64,000 bases of DNA from Plantago ovata (GCA_028274465.1 CM051456.1:51559360-51623359); one strand, 5' to 3'. Shown: positions 43,386 to 57,059, numbered from the stretch's first letter. Made by a program: numbers and translations. Notes: generated by a model not told the origin, from the letters alone.

Positions 43386-43740
43386 TTATCTAGAACACCT
43401 TGTTGGTTATGATAAGTATATACAGACTCCTAATGCATTACGGTATCTTGATGGAAGATACGTTATATATATATAAGTAACGGTCTGGTCCTCTCTCACC
43501 CTAATACCGTTCAGATACTCCATCAATTATTCTGTCACACTTACGTAGGGTTCCAGAGAGAAACCAGCTTACCCGTCATCTTCTCCATTCACTGCCATGG
43601 CTAACCAGTTTCAAGGTACGTGAGATTACTAGTATTTCAAGATCAATTTTTATGTAATCTAACATGTGATATCGGAGCATATTGAAGGGTAATTCGTACT
43701 TCTTTCTAAGTTCGCAGTGGATCGTCACAATAAGCTATTC
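43386..43740 (+). repeat. Possible copia LTR end with primer site
   Basis: It contains a TATATATATAAG stretch (43456-43470), a C/T-rich leader, and GTGATATCGGAGCAT (43667-43681), which resembles a tRNA-Met primer site with two changes. It could be an LTR end plus primer site of another copia element. No second LTR seen. Confidence 0.35.
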
Positions 43741-45186
43741 TAAGTCTTCTTCATGTAGTGTTCCTCTTAGAATGATAGGAAACCTTCTTGTAGCTTCCTC
43801 GTACCTGAAATAGACTTGAGGGGGGGTTAGTGCCTCGTGCCCGGTTTGTCGAGGATCAAACCGGAGGGACGATTTTACGTGGAGGGAGTTGTGAGGCTTC
43901 CCTAGTATGAGTAGTAAATGTGGTGGGTGAGTGGTAGGTGAGAGTTGTTAATGCTTACCCGATGGGTAATGAATGAGTCCTTTATATACTCGTAGTATTT
44001 TAATGTCACTCCATGTAGGATCATGACAAGTGTCCGGACGAGATTGAAGCCTCCTTAGGCCCAAGCCCAATAAGGAGGTCCATGGGCTTTGGCCCAAACA
44101 TCTTGGCTAGGGTTGAGAGGGCAATATAGACTTTTCGGGTTCCATGAAGTAATCTGGAAGACGGGTCCCACAGGGAGCGACCATGGGTGGTCGACCTTGG
44201 TCCTCGTGCCTTCCTCTTACGTATGTGGTCCGAGTAGTGCTCTGCCTAGTTTCTCTCGGAGGGTGTCCCCTTGACGTAAGGTCTTCCTCGAGCCCTAGAG
44301 ATGCTCCTCCAGCCCAATAGCTGCATTGTCCTTGTAGTGAGCTTATCTTGAGGGTTGGACTCTTAGTGATGGTCGAACCCTATGTTGGTCGAACCACACC
44401 TTAGTGACATACTTGGGTGTGGTCGCGCCCCTTGAGGGACGGCCCTTCATGCTTCGTCGCGCTGTTAGACCGCTCTAGTTCGTACATGCGGACTGGACAT
44501 ATTTCAACACCAACATATGTCCCCCTAGTTTCCAAGTATCTTTGTAGAAGATAGTTGAGGAACTATATTGAATTAGAGGTCGAGCAGAGCCTCGACTAGT
44601 AGTGGGCGAAAAAAGATTTCTGTATTCGCGCTTTGGTGCCTTTCCCTCCTCCTATCTCTCGCCCCCCCAACCCTTTTTATAGAGTGCGAGCAGACGTTGC
44701 TCGGACTTTATAAAAGGGGTATATTTACTGGGCATAGATCGGATCCGGCTAAGTGTTCCTTGGTGGGAATAGGTATTCGATTTTTTGCCTCTTCGCTATC
44801 TTCTTTGTAAATTATCTCGAGGATATAATTGTGAGTGAATGGAATGGACTGACTTCTTGCCACCTTTTCTTTCGGCCCTTTCTCGAGAAGCTTCATGAGA
44901 AAGTGGCTCCTCGATCCCGTAAAATGAATCGATCAAATTTTTCTCCTCGGGTGAATGGTCGCTCATCGCTCCTTAATTAATCCACGTGACATGGTCCTCG
45001 CTCCGCGGATTATCTGGTGTGACTAGGTAATCCGCGCTCACCTGGGAAGGAGTGTCAGAGCAAGAGCGTGGAGGGTAAATCTGGAAATTTTCCAGGCGGC
45101 TGTGATCTAGGCCGTTGGTAGTGGTCACGTGTTTGGCCCGGATGGAGCGAGGGTATGCGACGGTTCGTATTCCCGAGATACCCTTC
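43741..45186 (+). promoter_or_regulatory. Upstream region of the transposon-type gene
   Basis: No supported ORF. It is more GC-rich than the surrounding copia sequence. Two CACGTG G-box palindromes are at 44983-44988 and 45126-45131, about 200 and 60 bp before the TATA box. A run GCCCCCCC is near 44662. It may be promoter or the LTR of the element that carries the gene; the missing far copy prevents a decision. Confidence 0.45.
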
Positions 45187-45195
45187 TATAAATAG
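45187..45195 (+). promoter_or_regulatory. TATA box of the transposon-type gene
   Basis: TATAAATAG. A transcription start is expected about 30 bp downstream, near 45220, followed by a GA-rich, ATG-poor leader and a splice donor at 45407. Confidence 0.6.
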
Positions 45196-45550
45196 GTCGA
45201 TACTTGGTCATTCCACACTTTTCGCAACATTACTTTCCAGAGCAAATAGAGAGAGCGAGGAGCGTTTAAAAGTGACCGACGAGCAAGTCATCGATACAAG
45301 AGGAGAGCAAGGACCTTATTCCGATGTCCAATTTCAAGTTTTTCAGGCGGGCTCCATCTTTTCCGGCTTACTTTCCGGTTTCCAGCCTTCAATCACTCAT
45401 TTCCATGTAAGTATCCAAACTCCAGCTTCGATTACATGCTTCAATCGCCTAATTTTCCTTTCGATTTTGCTGCTCTTTACCATTTTTGTTGCCTGAAATC
45501 CTGCCGACGCACGGCGGCCTTGAAACGGCCATTACTTGTACGGACTTAAC

Positions 45551-46797
45551 TGATGAATGCGGATTTGTCGGTTCCGAATTCAGCAAATAATACTTGTTAA
45601 TTAGCCAAAGGCAATCCACAACTACAATGAAAACCGTAGTGTAGCAGTAGAATGACTCGAGTGTCGTTCTCTCAGGACTATAACTAGCTTTATCAAATCT
45701 AATTTAGAATATAAAAACAGCAAACAGATAGCAAATGGGTTTCTATGATCCTTCAAAGCATAACGGGTCGATAATCATGCATAAATTCCTCGGTCTTGCA
45801 TGGAGATCTTTGAATCAATCTAGTGTCCTGTTGCAATTATTAAGCACTACGAACATAATGGGTCTGACAAGTCAATCACTATTGTCCTAACGTGTTCCGT
45901 AATTATTCAACACTACGAAGATAAACTCGCGTACAAGTCGACGAGGGTCCAATTGTGCATAATAATTAATACAACATATGAGAATTTAGGTTGTGCCTGA
46001 TCAACGAAATAAAGCAATGACACGGAGTATAATGCGCGATATAGCCATTAGCATGATTATCTTCCCTTCGCTAAGAATTCACATACTACCACCAACGATA
46101 AGTTTAGCTACTCATAATAGGCATGCAATCAACAGAAATCATAGAAGAAAACATGTTGAAAGAATATAATAAAATTAGTAGAATAAACTGTAAGATACAA
46201 AGTTACCGAAGGTTGTCAATCTCCGGAGAATTGCGATCCTACGAGCTCCAAACTGCTATGAAAAAGAGTCCCCTAAGATACGAACCCCCAGAACAGGCTC
46301 TGGGAAGTCCCTACCTAAAACTACAGAGAGAGGTGAGAAAGTAGGCCTGGAAAAGTATGATTTTCGGAGAAATCTGAGCAACTATATATTGGCTTCGAAT
46401 TACTGTGGGGCGGTTCGCCCCACATCTGCGGCGGTTCGCCCGGAGGGTTTTTCGCGGAATTTCGCATTTTCGACGCGTTTTTGGATTTCTTCCCCTTTTC
46501 GGACTCGGTTTCTAACTTCTAGTGGCCTTCTAACCTCCAGATTCGACCCCTAGACTCCAAATCCTATCCGAAAACCTTCAGATACTCCAAATAGGCTTCT
46601 GGAACACCAATTCCTTGTCAACTTCAATATAATTGCCCCGAAATCCTCGAATTTCAACCAAAACCTGTAAAATAAAATCTAAAGGGAAACGTGACACTAT
46701 TCTAATAAAATGCACTAAAATATAGCTAAATTAACATAGAGGATAGCTAAAATAGGTGAAAAAGACTCGAATGAAAGTGTAAAATACACATTCATCA
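45551..46797 (-). repeat. Solo LTR of the gag-only family (solo 1)
   Basis: 1247 bp, TGATGAATGCGG...TTCATCA, in the same orientation as element A. Perfect target duplication TTAAC at 45546-45550 and 46798-46802. It keeps the TATA-like box (about 46381-46390, one base changed) and two GC palindromes, GGGGCGGTTCGCCCC at 46407-46421 and GGCGGTTCGCCC next to it. It formed by recombination between the LTRs of a once complete element. Confidence 0.93.
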
Positions 46798-46926
46798 TTA
46801 ACAAAACGTAAATGGACCTTGAATTGCATGTTGTTGTTGATTCATATGCCTTAATCGATCTTGTAGACTCGCATGCTCCCTTTTTATTTTTCTGTACATC
46901 CCCTTTGCCTCCTTCAATTTATGTGT

Positions 46927-48188
46927 TGATGAATGTGTATTTTACACTTTCATTCGAGTCTTTTTCACCTAATTTAGCTATCCTCTATGTTAATTTACCT
47001 ATATTTTAGTACATTTTATTAGAATAGTGTCACGTTTCCCTTTAGATTTTATTTTACAGGTTTTGGTTGAAATTCAGAGTTTTCGGGGCAATTATATTGA
47101 AGCCTACAAGGAATTGGTGTTCCAGAAGCATATTTGGAGTATCTGAAGGTTTCCGGATAGGATTTGGAGTCTAGGGGCCGAATCTGGAGGTTAGAAGGCT
47201 ACTAGAAGTCATAAACCGAGTCCGAAAAGGTGAAGAAATCCAAATCCGCGTTGAAAAATGCAGAAATTCCGCGAAATATTGGTGGGCGAACCGCCGCATC
47301 ACCGGGCGAACCGCCCCAGAAGAAATTCGGGGCCTATATATAGAGCTCAAGTTTTTCTCCGAAAATCATATCTTTCCAAGCCTACTTTCTCACCTCTCTC
47401 TATAGTTTTAGGTAGGAACTTCCCGGCACCTGTCCTGGGAGTTCCATAGCTTAGGGGATACTTTTTCATAGCAGATTGGAGCGCGTAGGATCGCAATCAT
47501 CCGGAGATTGACAACCTTCGGTAACTTTGTATCTTACAGTTTTTATCTACTTATTTTATATTCTTTCAATATGTTTTCTTCTATGATTGCTATTGATTGC
47601 ATGCCTATTATGAGTAGCTAAATTTATCGTTGGTGGTAGTATGTGAATTCTTAGCGAGGGAAGATAATCATGCTAATGGCTATATCGCGCATTATACTCC
47701 GTGTCATTGCTTTATTTCGTTGATCAGTTGAAACCAAAATTCTCGTATGTTGTATTGATCATTATGCACACTTGGACACTTGCCAACCAATCAGACCAAT
47801 TATCTTCGTAGTGTTGAATAATTACGGAACACATTAGGACGTTAGTTGTTGACGAGTCAGACCCATATTATCTTCGTAGTGCTTAATACTTGCAACAGGA
47901 CACAAGATTGATTCAAAGATCTCTATGCAAGACCGAGGAATTTATGCATGATTATCGACCCATTATGTTAAGAAGGACCATACTATCACCAATCTCCATT
48001 ATCTGCTTGAAAACCCCATATTGCTTTCTATCTGCTGTTTTATATTCTTAATTAGATTTGATAAAGCTAGTATAGTCCTGAGAGAACGACACTCGAGTCA
48101 TTCTACTACTACACTACGGTTTTCGTTGTAGTTGTGGATTGCCTTTGGCTATTACAAATTTATTTGACTGAATCTGACACGTTCATCA
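46927..48188 (+). repeat. Solo LTR of the gag-only family, opposite orientation (solo 2)
   Basis: 1262 bp, plus orientation. Target duplication TGTGT (46922-46926) versus TGCGT (48189-48193), with one C-to-T type difference. GC palindromes at 47281-47317 lie just before the TATA-like CTATATATAG at 47334-47343. It forms an inverted pair with solo 1, spacer 129 bp. Confidence 0.9.
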
Positions 48189-48257
48189 TGCGTGTAACTG
48201 TAGAAATCATAAGTTTTTCGAGCGGTTGGTCACTCGGTTGCTCCTCGATCCTTTATA

Positions 48258-50350
48258 TGTAAGAAAATATGGTTAGAGTTACCCCTAGGGTATGCAGCGG
48301 AATTTTAAAATTTTCTTAACATGCAGGTTAATTGATCATGCATATAACGTATATATATATCAAACACATTAATCAAAAGACTTACAATTCTCCAAAAGCA
48401 AGAACATGTATCAAGTCTTCGTAATAGTCCGGTGAATCTTCTCCTTTGTCGAAGTCGAAGATATCTGCAATACTTAGATTATCTGCAAGACAATAAAAGT
48501 TAGTTTCCAGCTCCTTGAACCTCAACCTTGGTATCCACGGATGAACATCTTATCGGAAAGAATGCTAGGATATTTTTTATGTGGCCAAGAAGATGGGGCG
48601 GCGTTTTCTTCCGGTGGGAGTGGCGCGCGCGGGGCTTATAAGAGGTATGGGAGAGCTTTTTATTTTCTCTAAGAAAACTGGTAGAAAGAATGATCTTGAA
48701 TCAACTGTGTTCAACCCTGTTAAAAGCTCTCTAATAGTCTACTATATATAGTAGTCAATAGAAGCCTAAAGAATAATCAATTAGATTTCATAGGAATAAG
48801 AATCTAATTCTTATCGCACTAGGAAACAAATTCAAGTCTAGATTCATTCCCAATCAAATTAAAACTCAATCAGGAAAATCTAACTTATCCATTGACTTCT
48901 AATAGAGGAAGGAGTCGAACTCCTTCCCCTACTACTACTGCTAGTCGCGCGCGCAAGGGAGGTTAGGTGGGTACCGATTTTGGGACCCACTTATAATTCT
49001 AAGGCAATTCCAACTCCAAGTAGATTTTTCCATGTGCATATATTAATTCTAAATTAACATATCCTTTCAAATCAAACCTCTATTATATTTCTAAAATATA
49101 ATATTTAATTGTATTTACATAAAATACAATTAATCAGCCAATTCAATTAATAATTCCAAATCATTGAGCCACAAATTATTATAATTAATTCCAAATCAAT
49201 TATAATTCATCAATCACAATTAATTCTAAATTAATTGCGATTCCATCTTCAAGGATATTCGGATAAGCTGAATCACCACATAGTGTGACCCATAGGGCCT
49301 CATTGTACTAAGCAAGTCCTAGACTAGGCAAAATGGAATTCCTAGACGGTTCCATTTGCAATATTTAATACATGAGGACGTTTGAGAGGTTTCTCAAAGC
49401 AAACCCTTTCGTTGTGAAGTCTGTTGCGCTCAACGAGGCGATGGTAACGTCCCTTCATCTGACTGACTCGAATGCATCTAGGATCGATGAAGTGTCTATC
49501 CCAATAATACATCCACGGGCGTCTTCAGTGAGTTGCTTGGTGAATCCAATATCTATTATGACTATCATAATAATATTGATACGCTGGCCAGCGGTTTTAC
49601 CAATCACAACTATGAAGGACTATGAGCAGTGCTCTCCTGTGCTACACATGAGAGATGAATCCTTCACAGAATCACTTACCATCCCCATTTGTATGTAGCC
49701 ATAATCCTGGATCGTGTCTTGGGTCAACTGCTTATTTAGAGCTGACATCGACGGGTCCACCAAGGATATGTGGCAACAAATGTGATGATAAAGTCCTGTA
49801 AGTCCAAAGGACGACTGACATCACTTCGACAACTTTCCGGTTCCCATAGATACTTCGGTGTAGAGTATACATCGATGGGAGTTTCCGGTGGGTACTTCCA
49901 TTGTTCGGTAATCACCCTTCGAACAACTATGCGGAGTTATGGGAACGTTTCTTGATTGTCCAATAATTCGTTCCGTGGCCGTGGGATCGGCTCACACTTG
50001 CTCTAACAAGTATAACCTCCACGCATACTAGTCTCAGTTGGTTCATTCAGACCCCTACATCCGAGATAAACCTCGACTAGGGAGAGTTTGGGATAGATGA
50101 TAACTCACATAGCTCCCACTATCTGTGTGATCGGTCATCTATCCGAGGGGACATGTTTGATATCAATACAGACAGGAATAGAGATATGACATGTTGTATG
50201 CCTGGTGTAATATAAATATGAAAGCGATACTCAATAGTCAAATAACAAACATATATTATATTACGTTGACCTGTGTAATAGTGCATATATTCCCTTAATA
50301 AGGGCGGCATGCCCTTAATAAAGACTGTCTCTAGGACATATACACTATCA
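48258..50350 (-). repeat. Solo LTR of the copia 1 family
   Basis: 2093 bp, TGTAAGAA...CACTATCA, with perfect target duplication TTATA (48253-48257 and 50351-50355). It matches 15622-17705, including the segments missing from 8010-10025. An ORF of about 108 codons at 49372, mirrored in the other two LTRs, is antisense. Confidence 0.93.
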
Positions 50351-50547
50351 TTATATGCGTGTAACGTGCTCTCTCTTGCCTGTTTGTATGCTCCTCGCTT
50401 CCGTAGAATAACTTCTTTTTTCATTATACTTGCTCCGCTTTTTGAGATTTTTCTCCGTTCGGGAGGTCGAAAATAATAAATATACCTAAAAGGACCTCTC
50501 GGACTATCACCAACCATCCTAACTTCTTCTTTGCCTACCCCTTTAGG

Positions 50548-52384
50548 ATGTCCGAGAGGAGCGACGACAACCAGAATCGCCGAGAAGTTGGAGAGTATGG
50601 GAGCGACCATACTACGTCAGCCGATACGTCAGATATACCGGCGACGTTCTTAGACAATACTTTGGAGCATGCCGCCGCGGGCGAGGAGCCCGTTGTTGAA
50701 TCCGGGGAGGATGAAGGATCCGATGAGCAAGAACAACTCGAGGAGGGTGAAGAAGGCGAAGACGCCAATGATGAGGAGGATGATGATGATGAAAGCGAGG
50801 AGGAGGAGGAGGCGACATATCAACTAGTTACTCGTAAGAGGCGTCGTATCGAGGATGACGACTTTATTGATGACCGGACCGAAGAGGAGGGGGGTCCTTC
50901 AAACCCCGGGGTCTCCGCGGAACTGATTACTTTAGCCGCCCAAGTACACGCCCGAAATTATGGCGCTGTCAATGTGGTGCCTCCGATGGATATTCGGATC
51001 GAGGACATGGATGACACGGAGCGACCCGACTTGGCTCTGTCTTTATATGAGGAAGGTGATCACTCCATTCAGCGCGGCAAGGGTATCATGCTAATTGATA
51101 GCGATGACAGCGATGATGATGACGCTACATCTCCTCGGACTACCCCACCGCCGAAGAGGGTTAGGTTCCCTCCTCAAACTGTTCGTCGAACTATAGTCAC
51201 TGATGACGAGGAGGAACCTCATCTAGCCTGAATGGACGTGCACGGGAATAAAGCTGGTCCGAGCACTACAGCACCCTTGTCTCCTTCTGTCTCGAAGATG
51301 AACAGGCAAGCTCAGAGAGACGTGCTTATCGGGCAGAGGTACGCCCCCGAGGAGGAGACCAATTATCACTCAGTGGATCCTCGAACCATTGACTTCTCGT
51401 TTCCGAGTAACACCCGACCACCAAATCCTCTAGAAGAACAAGAGTACCAGCTACACCTCGCGCAGCGAGCAGCTGACAAAGCAAAGGCTAATACCGAGGA
51501 GCCTAAGAGAGCGAAGAAGCGTTCTCGCTCCCGTAAGAGTGACAAAGCTAAGGTCGTCGAGGAGCCTAAATCCAGCAAGGCTACCCAAAACAAGTTCACG
51601 CAAAGTGCTCTGAAGGTGGACCTCCCCGATCCTGAGGGTGAGAAGAACGAGGATGGCATCATCCCGACAACTGCCTCTACTGTGAAGGTGGATGAGATCG
51701 CTACTCTCCTGTGGAAGTACACCCTTCCCGAGAGTAAGTTCGACATCCTCGTTCTGAAGAAGGACCAAACCTTTTACAACGCGTCTCCGGGATACATGGC
51801 CGTTCACTGCTTGAGCTTAGATCGAGGATGGATCTTGCCCTTCTGCGAGGCTTTCCGCGATATTTTCAACACCTTGGGGATCGCCCCTTGGCAACTCGTG
51901 CCAAGTGCTTTTGGGACTTTGGTTTGTTTCGGGGTGTTCTGTAAGAAGAACGGGATCGAGCTAAACTTCCACAATTTCAATCAGCTTTTCAGGGTCTCGA
52001 TGAGCTCGGGCAACAAATATTTTTATTACTTCAATGCGCGACCAGGCCTGGGATTCATCATGGACGCTCCATCCTCCTCAGGCTATAAGTGGTTCCATCG
52101 GTACTTCTACATCAAGAAGAAGAAGTTACCAAACATAAGCGAGGAGGATGCGGAGTGGGGAGTGCCCAAGCTGATGTATCGAGGAAAAATAGCCGAGAAG
52201 CATCCTTTGCCAGCGGAGCTAGACCCATGGGTCTTGGAGCTCGAGGAGAAGAACCGAGGACCCAATCCCGAGAAGTACTTCTACTGGGGTCTCGTTCTTC
52301 AGCCTCTTCCGTACTTAGCTGGGCTTTCGCCTTATGCTTACACCGGGTACACGGGGAACATGTTCTCGAATGATGTGCTCTTCG
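50548..52384 (+). pseudogene. Transposon-type gene, main exon ('putative gypsy type transposon' domain)
   Basis: ATG at 50548 right after a splice acceptor. Residues 1-227 are strongly acidic (EEGEDANDEEDDDDESEEEEE in short form, DDSDDDDATSPRTTPPPKRV). An in-frame TGA at 51229 is followed directly by ATG, and the same frame runs on for about 385 codons. It has a basic nuclear-localisation-like stretch (KRAKKRSRSRKSDKAK) and then YNASPGYMAVHCLSLDRGWI, LPFCEAFRDIFNTLGIAPWQ, LVPSAFGTLVCFGVFCKKNG and KYFYYFNARPGLGFI. This resembles the plant domain annotated as 'putative gypsy type transposon' (Transposase_28-like). Biochemical function unknown. Donor GTACGC at 52385. Confidence 0.7.
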
Positions 52385-52523
52385 GTACGCCTAGAATAAT
52401 TTCATAGCCTTTATACTTGTCTTTTTCGTCTTTTTGCTTGCTTGCAGTGTGCTCGCTTTTACTTTCCTTCTCGCTTTTTCTACTTGTCGCTTGCTTTACT
52501 AACTTGTGTTATTTCCTCCACAG

Positions 52524-52962
52524 CTTATTGGTTCAATTGGATCATGTCGAAGACTCTATCCGCTAAGGAAGAGCAGAGAAACAAAGACTGGCCAACAAGG
52601 AGACGAAGATCCTCGGGTCTCTAAACCTTTCTCCTCCGACGAGTGCCTCGCATCATCGAGATGCAATGGTGCAAGAGGGTCTCGAAACACGCGAGAACCC
52701 CGTAGATGCGTTAAAAAAGGCCGAGGAGGAAGCGGCGGCGAGGCAGGCTAAGCAGGTCGAGGAGGCTGCTGCAGCGGAGCTAGAAAAGAGGCCGGAGAGG
52801 CCTGCTGCTAAAAAGGGAGCGAGGAAGCTGACGCTCGGGGGCAACAATGAGCCTCCTCGCAAGAAGGGGAAGACGGCCACTGCAAGTCAAGATGAGGTGA
52901 AGAGACTCATTCAAATGAGCGACCTGGATCGTGCGCACGAGTTGAGCATGTTCTCGCTTCAG
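52524..52962 (+). pseudogene. Transposon-type gene, exon 3 (coiled-coil region)
   Basis: It joins after CCACAG (52523) in the phase left by the previous exon (AYWFNWIMSKTLSAKEEQRN). A one-base shift near 52590 is needed to continue into LANKETKILGS and then DALKKAEEEAAARQAKQVEE, an alanine/glutamate-rich predicted coiled coil, ending KRLIQMSDLDRAHELSMFSLQ at donor GTAACC (52963). Confidence 0.6.
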
Positions 52963-53045
52963 GTAACCTTACTTTATCTTTTCCAAATAAATTTCTAAGT
53001 ATGAAATTATTCTCCTCGCTAACTATGTACTCTTCTTTGTTGTAG

Positions 53046-53075
53046 CTTGAGAACTTGAAGGAGGCCTACCTGCTA
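53046..53075 (+). pseudogene. Transposon-type gene, interrupted exon 4 (left part)
   Basis: After acceptor TTGTTGTAG the frame reads LENLKEAYLL and then meets copia 2 copy B at about 53076. The matching right side resumes at 62734. Confidence 0.5.
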
Positions 53076-55897
53076 TTCAGTTACACTAATAGTATAGAGG
53101 TAGACGTATTCAAGAACATGGATCAAAAGTTCTTAACCATCAGACATGACATTCTCAATATACATGATACGAAGACCAACATAACAAACCAATTTCCCAA
53201 AATTATGTTATTTGTCAACTTGGTTGAACTTGTGAGATAAGAATGACAAGTGTTATGTAAGTTAGACTACTTGACACCATTTGTTTTGAAACATATGGAT
53301 TTTAATAGTATCTTATAATTGTTATTCACTGGATCTTTCTAGAAAAAGGATGAATACCAAATAACAATTTGAGATGACACACATTGCAAGGCATGTGTGA
53401 GCATTCAAATTGGGAAATGTCCTAATTCACCATGTGCTTTATATTTTCCTTGGTCTAAACACTTGCGCTTGAGAAGATGCAAGTTCATTGCCCTTGAGAA
53501 GTACAAAGTCACAATGTTGAATAGAATATAAACATGTTATATGAAGTATTTTATTCTTTGATTGGGGTCAATAGAATAGTACTTATAACATGGTTATGGA
53601 TTGTTATAAAAGGCCACGGGTTCTAATAGAGTGAAATTAATTAAACCTTGTTAGACATGGTTAATCCCATGATGGGTTCCATTGAAATGGAAATGCTATG
53701 TTCAACATAGATTATCCCATATACTTTGTTACACGTGCAATTGAAGCTCAATATGTATCCTAATTATATCCTTACTAAATCAGTCTTAGAGACACATAAT
53801 AGTTATGTTGTAAGATTCTTTATTACATAACTGAATATGGGGTTGCCCCATACATGTATTAAATTTCTTCATGACTAGTAGGATTTTAGAATGTGTTAAT
53901 TTGTGAAACTTTACCTCTATCATCATAAGGAACAAATTAGATTTTGTTTCTTGACATATGCTATTTCTTTTAAGACTTGGAGTTTACAAGGAATGAATTA
54001 GATTGAAGTACAATGTTTGAAATGGTGTCAAAACCACAAATTAACTAATGAGGCTTATAACTTGTCATTTAACCATGACAAAGATTCAGAGGAAGAGTCG
54101 ACAGTGTTTGAAGTTAATGGGAGTAAGTTACTTGGTAATGCCCATAAGCTAATGAAAGCATTTTGAGAGTAATCTTTTTAAGAATAAGATATTCTCATAA
54201 GTTAATATACTGTAACTTAGAAGTTGCACACTCTTCTTTGTAAGCTTACCATTTGAGTGCTACCTTAATCACTATAACTTATTGGATGTCCCAATATTAG
54301 AGTGCCTCATAACATTCAGGATAATTAAACGAATTCGAACGCAAATGAACAAACTCCTAGGTTATGTAAATTATCGTGACAAATTGAATTGTATGCAATC
54401 CTTTAGAAGGATCACGATTATTTTATGTCATCGCAATGATGAGTTTATAACCTATAGCTAACAAAATGATAATTGATATCGATTTTGAGAGGTGGCTTGA
54501 AGCCATAGTATCTTAAGAGATGGACTAGAGATTACTTCAGTTTAGAACTTAAGTAAGTTGATATTTTATTACACAGTAGTAATTTCTTTCAAGGAAAGAA
54601 TTATATCAAGATGGAGCCTATGCCTACATAGTGTAGGACAATCAAAATTATATAGTTGAGTCTGGAAGACATACTATATATTATCTATTGATTGGATTAT
54701 AGACCAGTCCTGTAAGATTTTACTTGCATGAGCATTTAAAAATTTCATGATATATTCGATTACAAGCCTATACCACTTTTTGAGGAGAAACTTTATTGTA
54801 AAGTGTGTTTGACACAGTTATAGGCCTTAGTGTCGAATTCAAATCATGTATGGATATGCAAATCAAATAAGATAAGAACACTGTGGACTTATGCAAGCCT
54901 CTAGGAGTTTGATCATTTACATTTGAAATAAGTAAATTAGTTTAATTAACTTATTTCAAAAGTAGATGAATCATCTGTACATCTTTAGAAGTGTTTGTGA
55001 GAAGCTCTTATCTATATGATTGAAAATGATTGACACCAGCATCATATGAAATAGCTTCCACGTTAACAGTCAAAATATTGGTCATTCAAGACTTTCATTG
55101 TGAGGGGACTTGAATGAAAGTTTCTAGGATATTTTCATATTGAAACCTTGTTGGATAGGTTCGAGAGAATATTCAAACTCTTCATGATATTCACTATTTT
55201 GAATAAATAATGTGTTGATAAACAATAATAGAATTCTAGGAAAATCTATTATTATTATTATCACATGGTTATACTGTCAATATTAGATTGTCTTATTGAA
55301 GTATGAACTCTGTACATATACACGATGTTGTATAGTGCAACCATCGCCTAAAATGTACAAATGTGATACATCAAACAGTCAAGGTGACTTAGAATTATCA
55401 ACGGATTTCATGGACAGTAGGAGCTTAGCTTAGATATATATTGGATATATGAGTAGTAAGCTTCATTATAAATGTGATGAATGGAATTATCACAATTATA
55501 ATTTTGTATTCATCTTAGTAATTGTATCTTATTAGATTAGATCTAATGATGTATAGATTCAACAACCTATGTCCTGTACGATTATGCTAGAAGGTTCTTA
55601 GAAGAACAAGGGGTAGTTCCAAGTGTTAGTAATCGAATTGTGAAATTGCGATTATACTAATGCGACTGCACATGCAAAGGAACAAAGATCTTATGATACT
55701 AGCATGGATCTACTAGACACTATCATTGGTTTGGAAACCACTGATAGATTACAACATAAATAAATAAAGTAATTTCTCCGTGAGGACACTACGCTGATTC
55801 TTTCACAAAACCTTATCTCTGGAAAGACAAATTAGCCATTCCAGGAATATAAATGTTGGACACACATGAGTGATTGACTCTAGGCCAAGTGGGATAT
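53076..55897 (+). pseudogene. Internal region of copia 2 copy B, decayed
   Basis: Aligned with 38350-41168, AT-rich and without ORFs. The same RNase H C-terminal trace as copy A is visible near 55660-55850. Shared stops show that decay mostly preceded the separation of the two copies, or that both descend from an already defective family. Confidence 0.65.
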
Positions 55898-56802
55898 TGA
55901 AAGTATATATGTCCTAGAGACAACCAACATTAAGGACGATATGTACTTTACCGCATTCAGCTAATTGGTATTTATTTATGTTACATTATTTAAGCATACA
56001 TAAATACAATTGGCATTACATTTACTGAATAGATTATTTGATTGTTTGAATTATTCTGTAAGATGTTCCCAAGGACTAAAGATAATCACCAAGTTAGTGG
56101 GAGCTTTCGTGTCAGAACTTAAGTCCTAAAATTAGCCACTAATCGATGGTCATTGAGATATGGGATATCAATGATGCGATAGAGACTACCATGTGTTGCA
56201 TCAGATCCTTCGAGGATGTATTAGTTCTCACCGTTGCGAATAGCTTGGTTATTCATGATGAACACATGGACACTTTAGAGAGTGTTGGCATACCCAGCCG
56301 AGAAACCATTTGGTAAATTCTATTTATGTGTCTATGGGAGTATCGGATTGTAGGGTGATGTAATAGTCCTCAGACTTGAGGTCAATAGTACATCATATGT
56401 GGAATAATATACTTTGACCATGCACAACGCTTGCACTCTTAAAGTAGGGTAGATACGGCATGTGTTGGGTATATTAAGAAGCATATGGTGTGAGTGATTG
56501 GACCAAGATCAGGATTCATTCCTCCGAATAGATTCAAGGAGAGAGAATACTCTACATCTCATATTTAGTGCGATCATGGCCACTGCAAAGATATATGTCA
56601 AAATGGTGTTTGGACATAATCATCTAGATCGACTAAGAAGATTGAGAGACAATGGATGAGTTATTGGAATAGACACTAATCCATATTCTAGACTCATTCA
56701 TATTCGAGATTGAAAGGACCGCATCATCAAAGTACTCTACATCACAGGCAGTTTGTATCTCCTCAACAAACGTTCCTTACATATTAGTATTGTCTAGTAA
56801 CG
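55898..56802 (+). repeat. 3' LTR of copia 2 copy B, left part
   Basis: It begins TGAAAGTATATA and follows 41169-42080 of copy A up to TAGTATTGTCTAGTAACG, where the LINE starts. Confidence 0.82.
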
Positions 56803-57059
56803 CCTCACCTAGTTCGTACATTGTCAGTATTCCTAGTTCCTCTACTTCGAGGTGTAATAATCCGGCCTCTACTGTTTCTGGCCGTACGCAAGTTGCTGGT
56901 CTGGTTTGGCGTCCTTCTTCTTCGACTTCGGCTGCTAATGCTTCTCGTTTTGTCCCTCGGTGAAATGTCCCCTTGCCCAAAAGGTCAGCACTTCCGGCTG
57001 TAAATGCGTTGGTGGAGAAGAATAGCTTTGCGGTGTTGGGTTCCATTTCGGAGGATTAG

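Larger units (their letters stand above)
45407..50546 (+). other. Long first intron filled by three solo LTRs
   Basis: Donor CATGTAAGTATCC (GTAAGT at 45407-45412) and acceptor CCCCTTTAG/G ending at 50546, one base before the ATG of the coding exon. Without the solo LTRs at 45551-46797, 46927-48188 and 48258-50350 and one target duplication each, about 520 bp of original intron remain. Splice sites are read by eye only. Confidence 0.5.

Noticed and set aside
50612-50818. Minus-strand proline/histidine-rich ORFs at 50535-50818 and 51366-51807
   Set aside because: Shadows of the acidic and basic segments of the plus-strand transposon-type gene.
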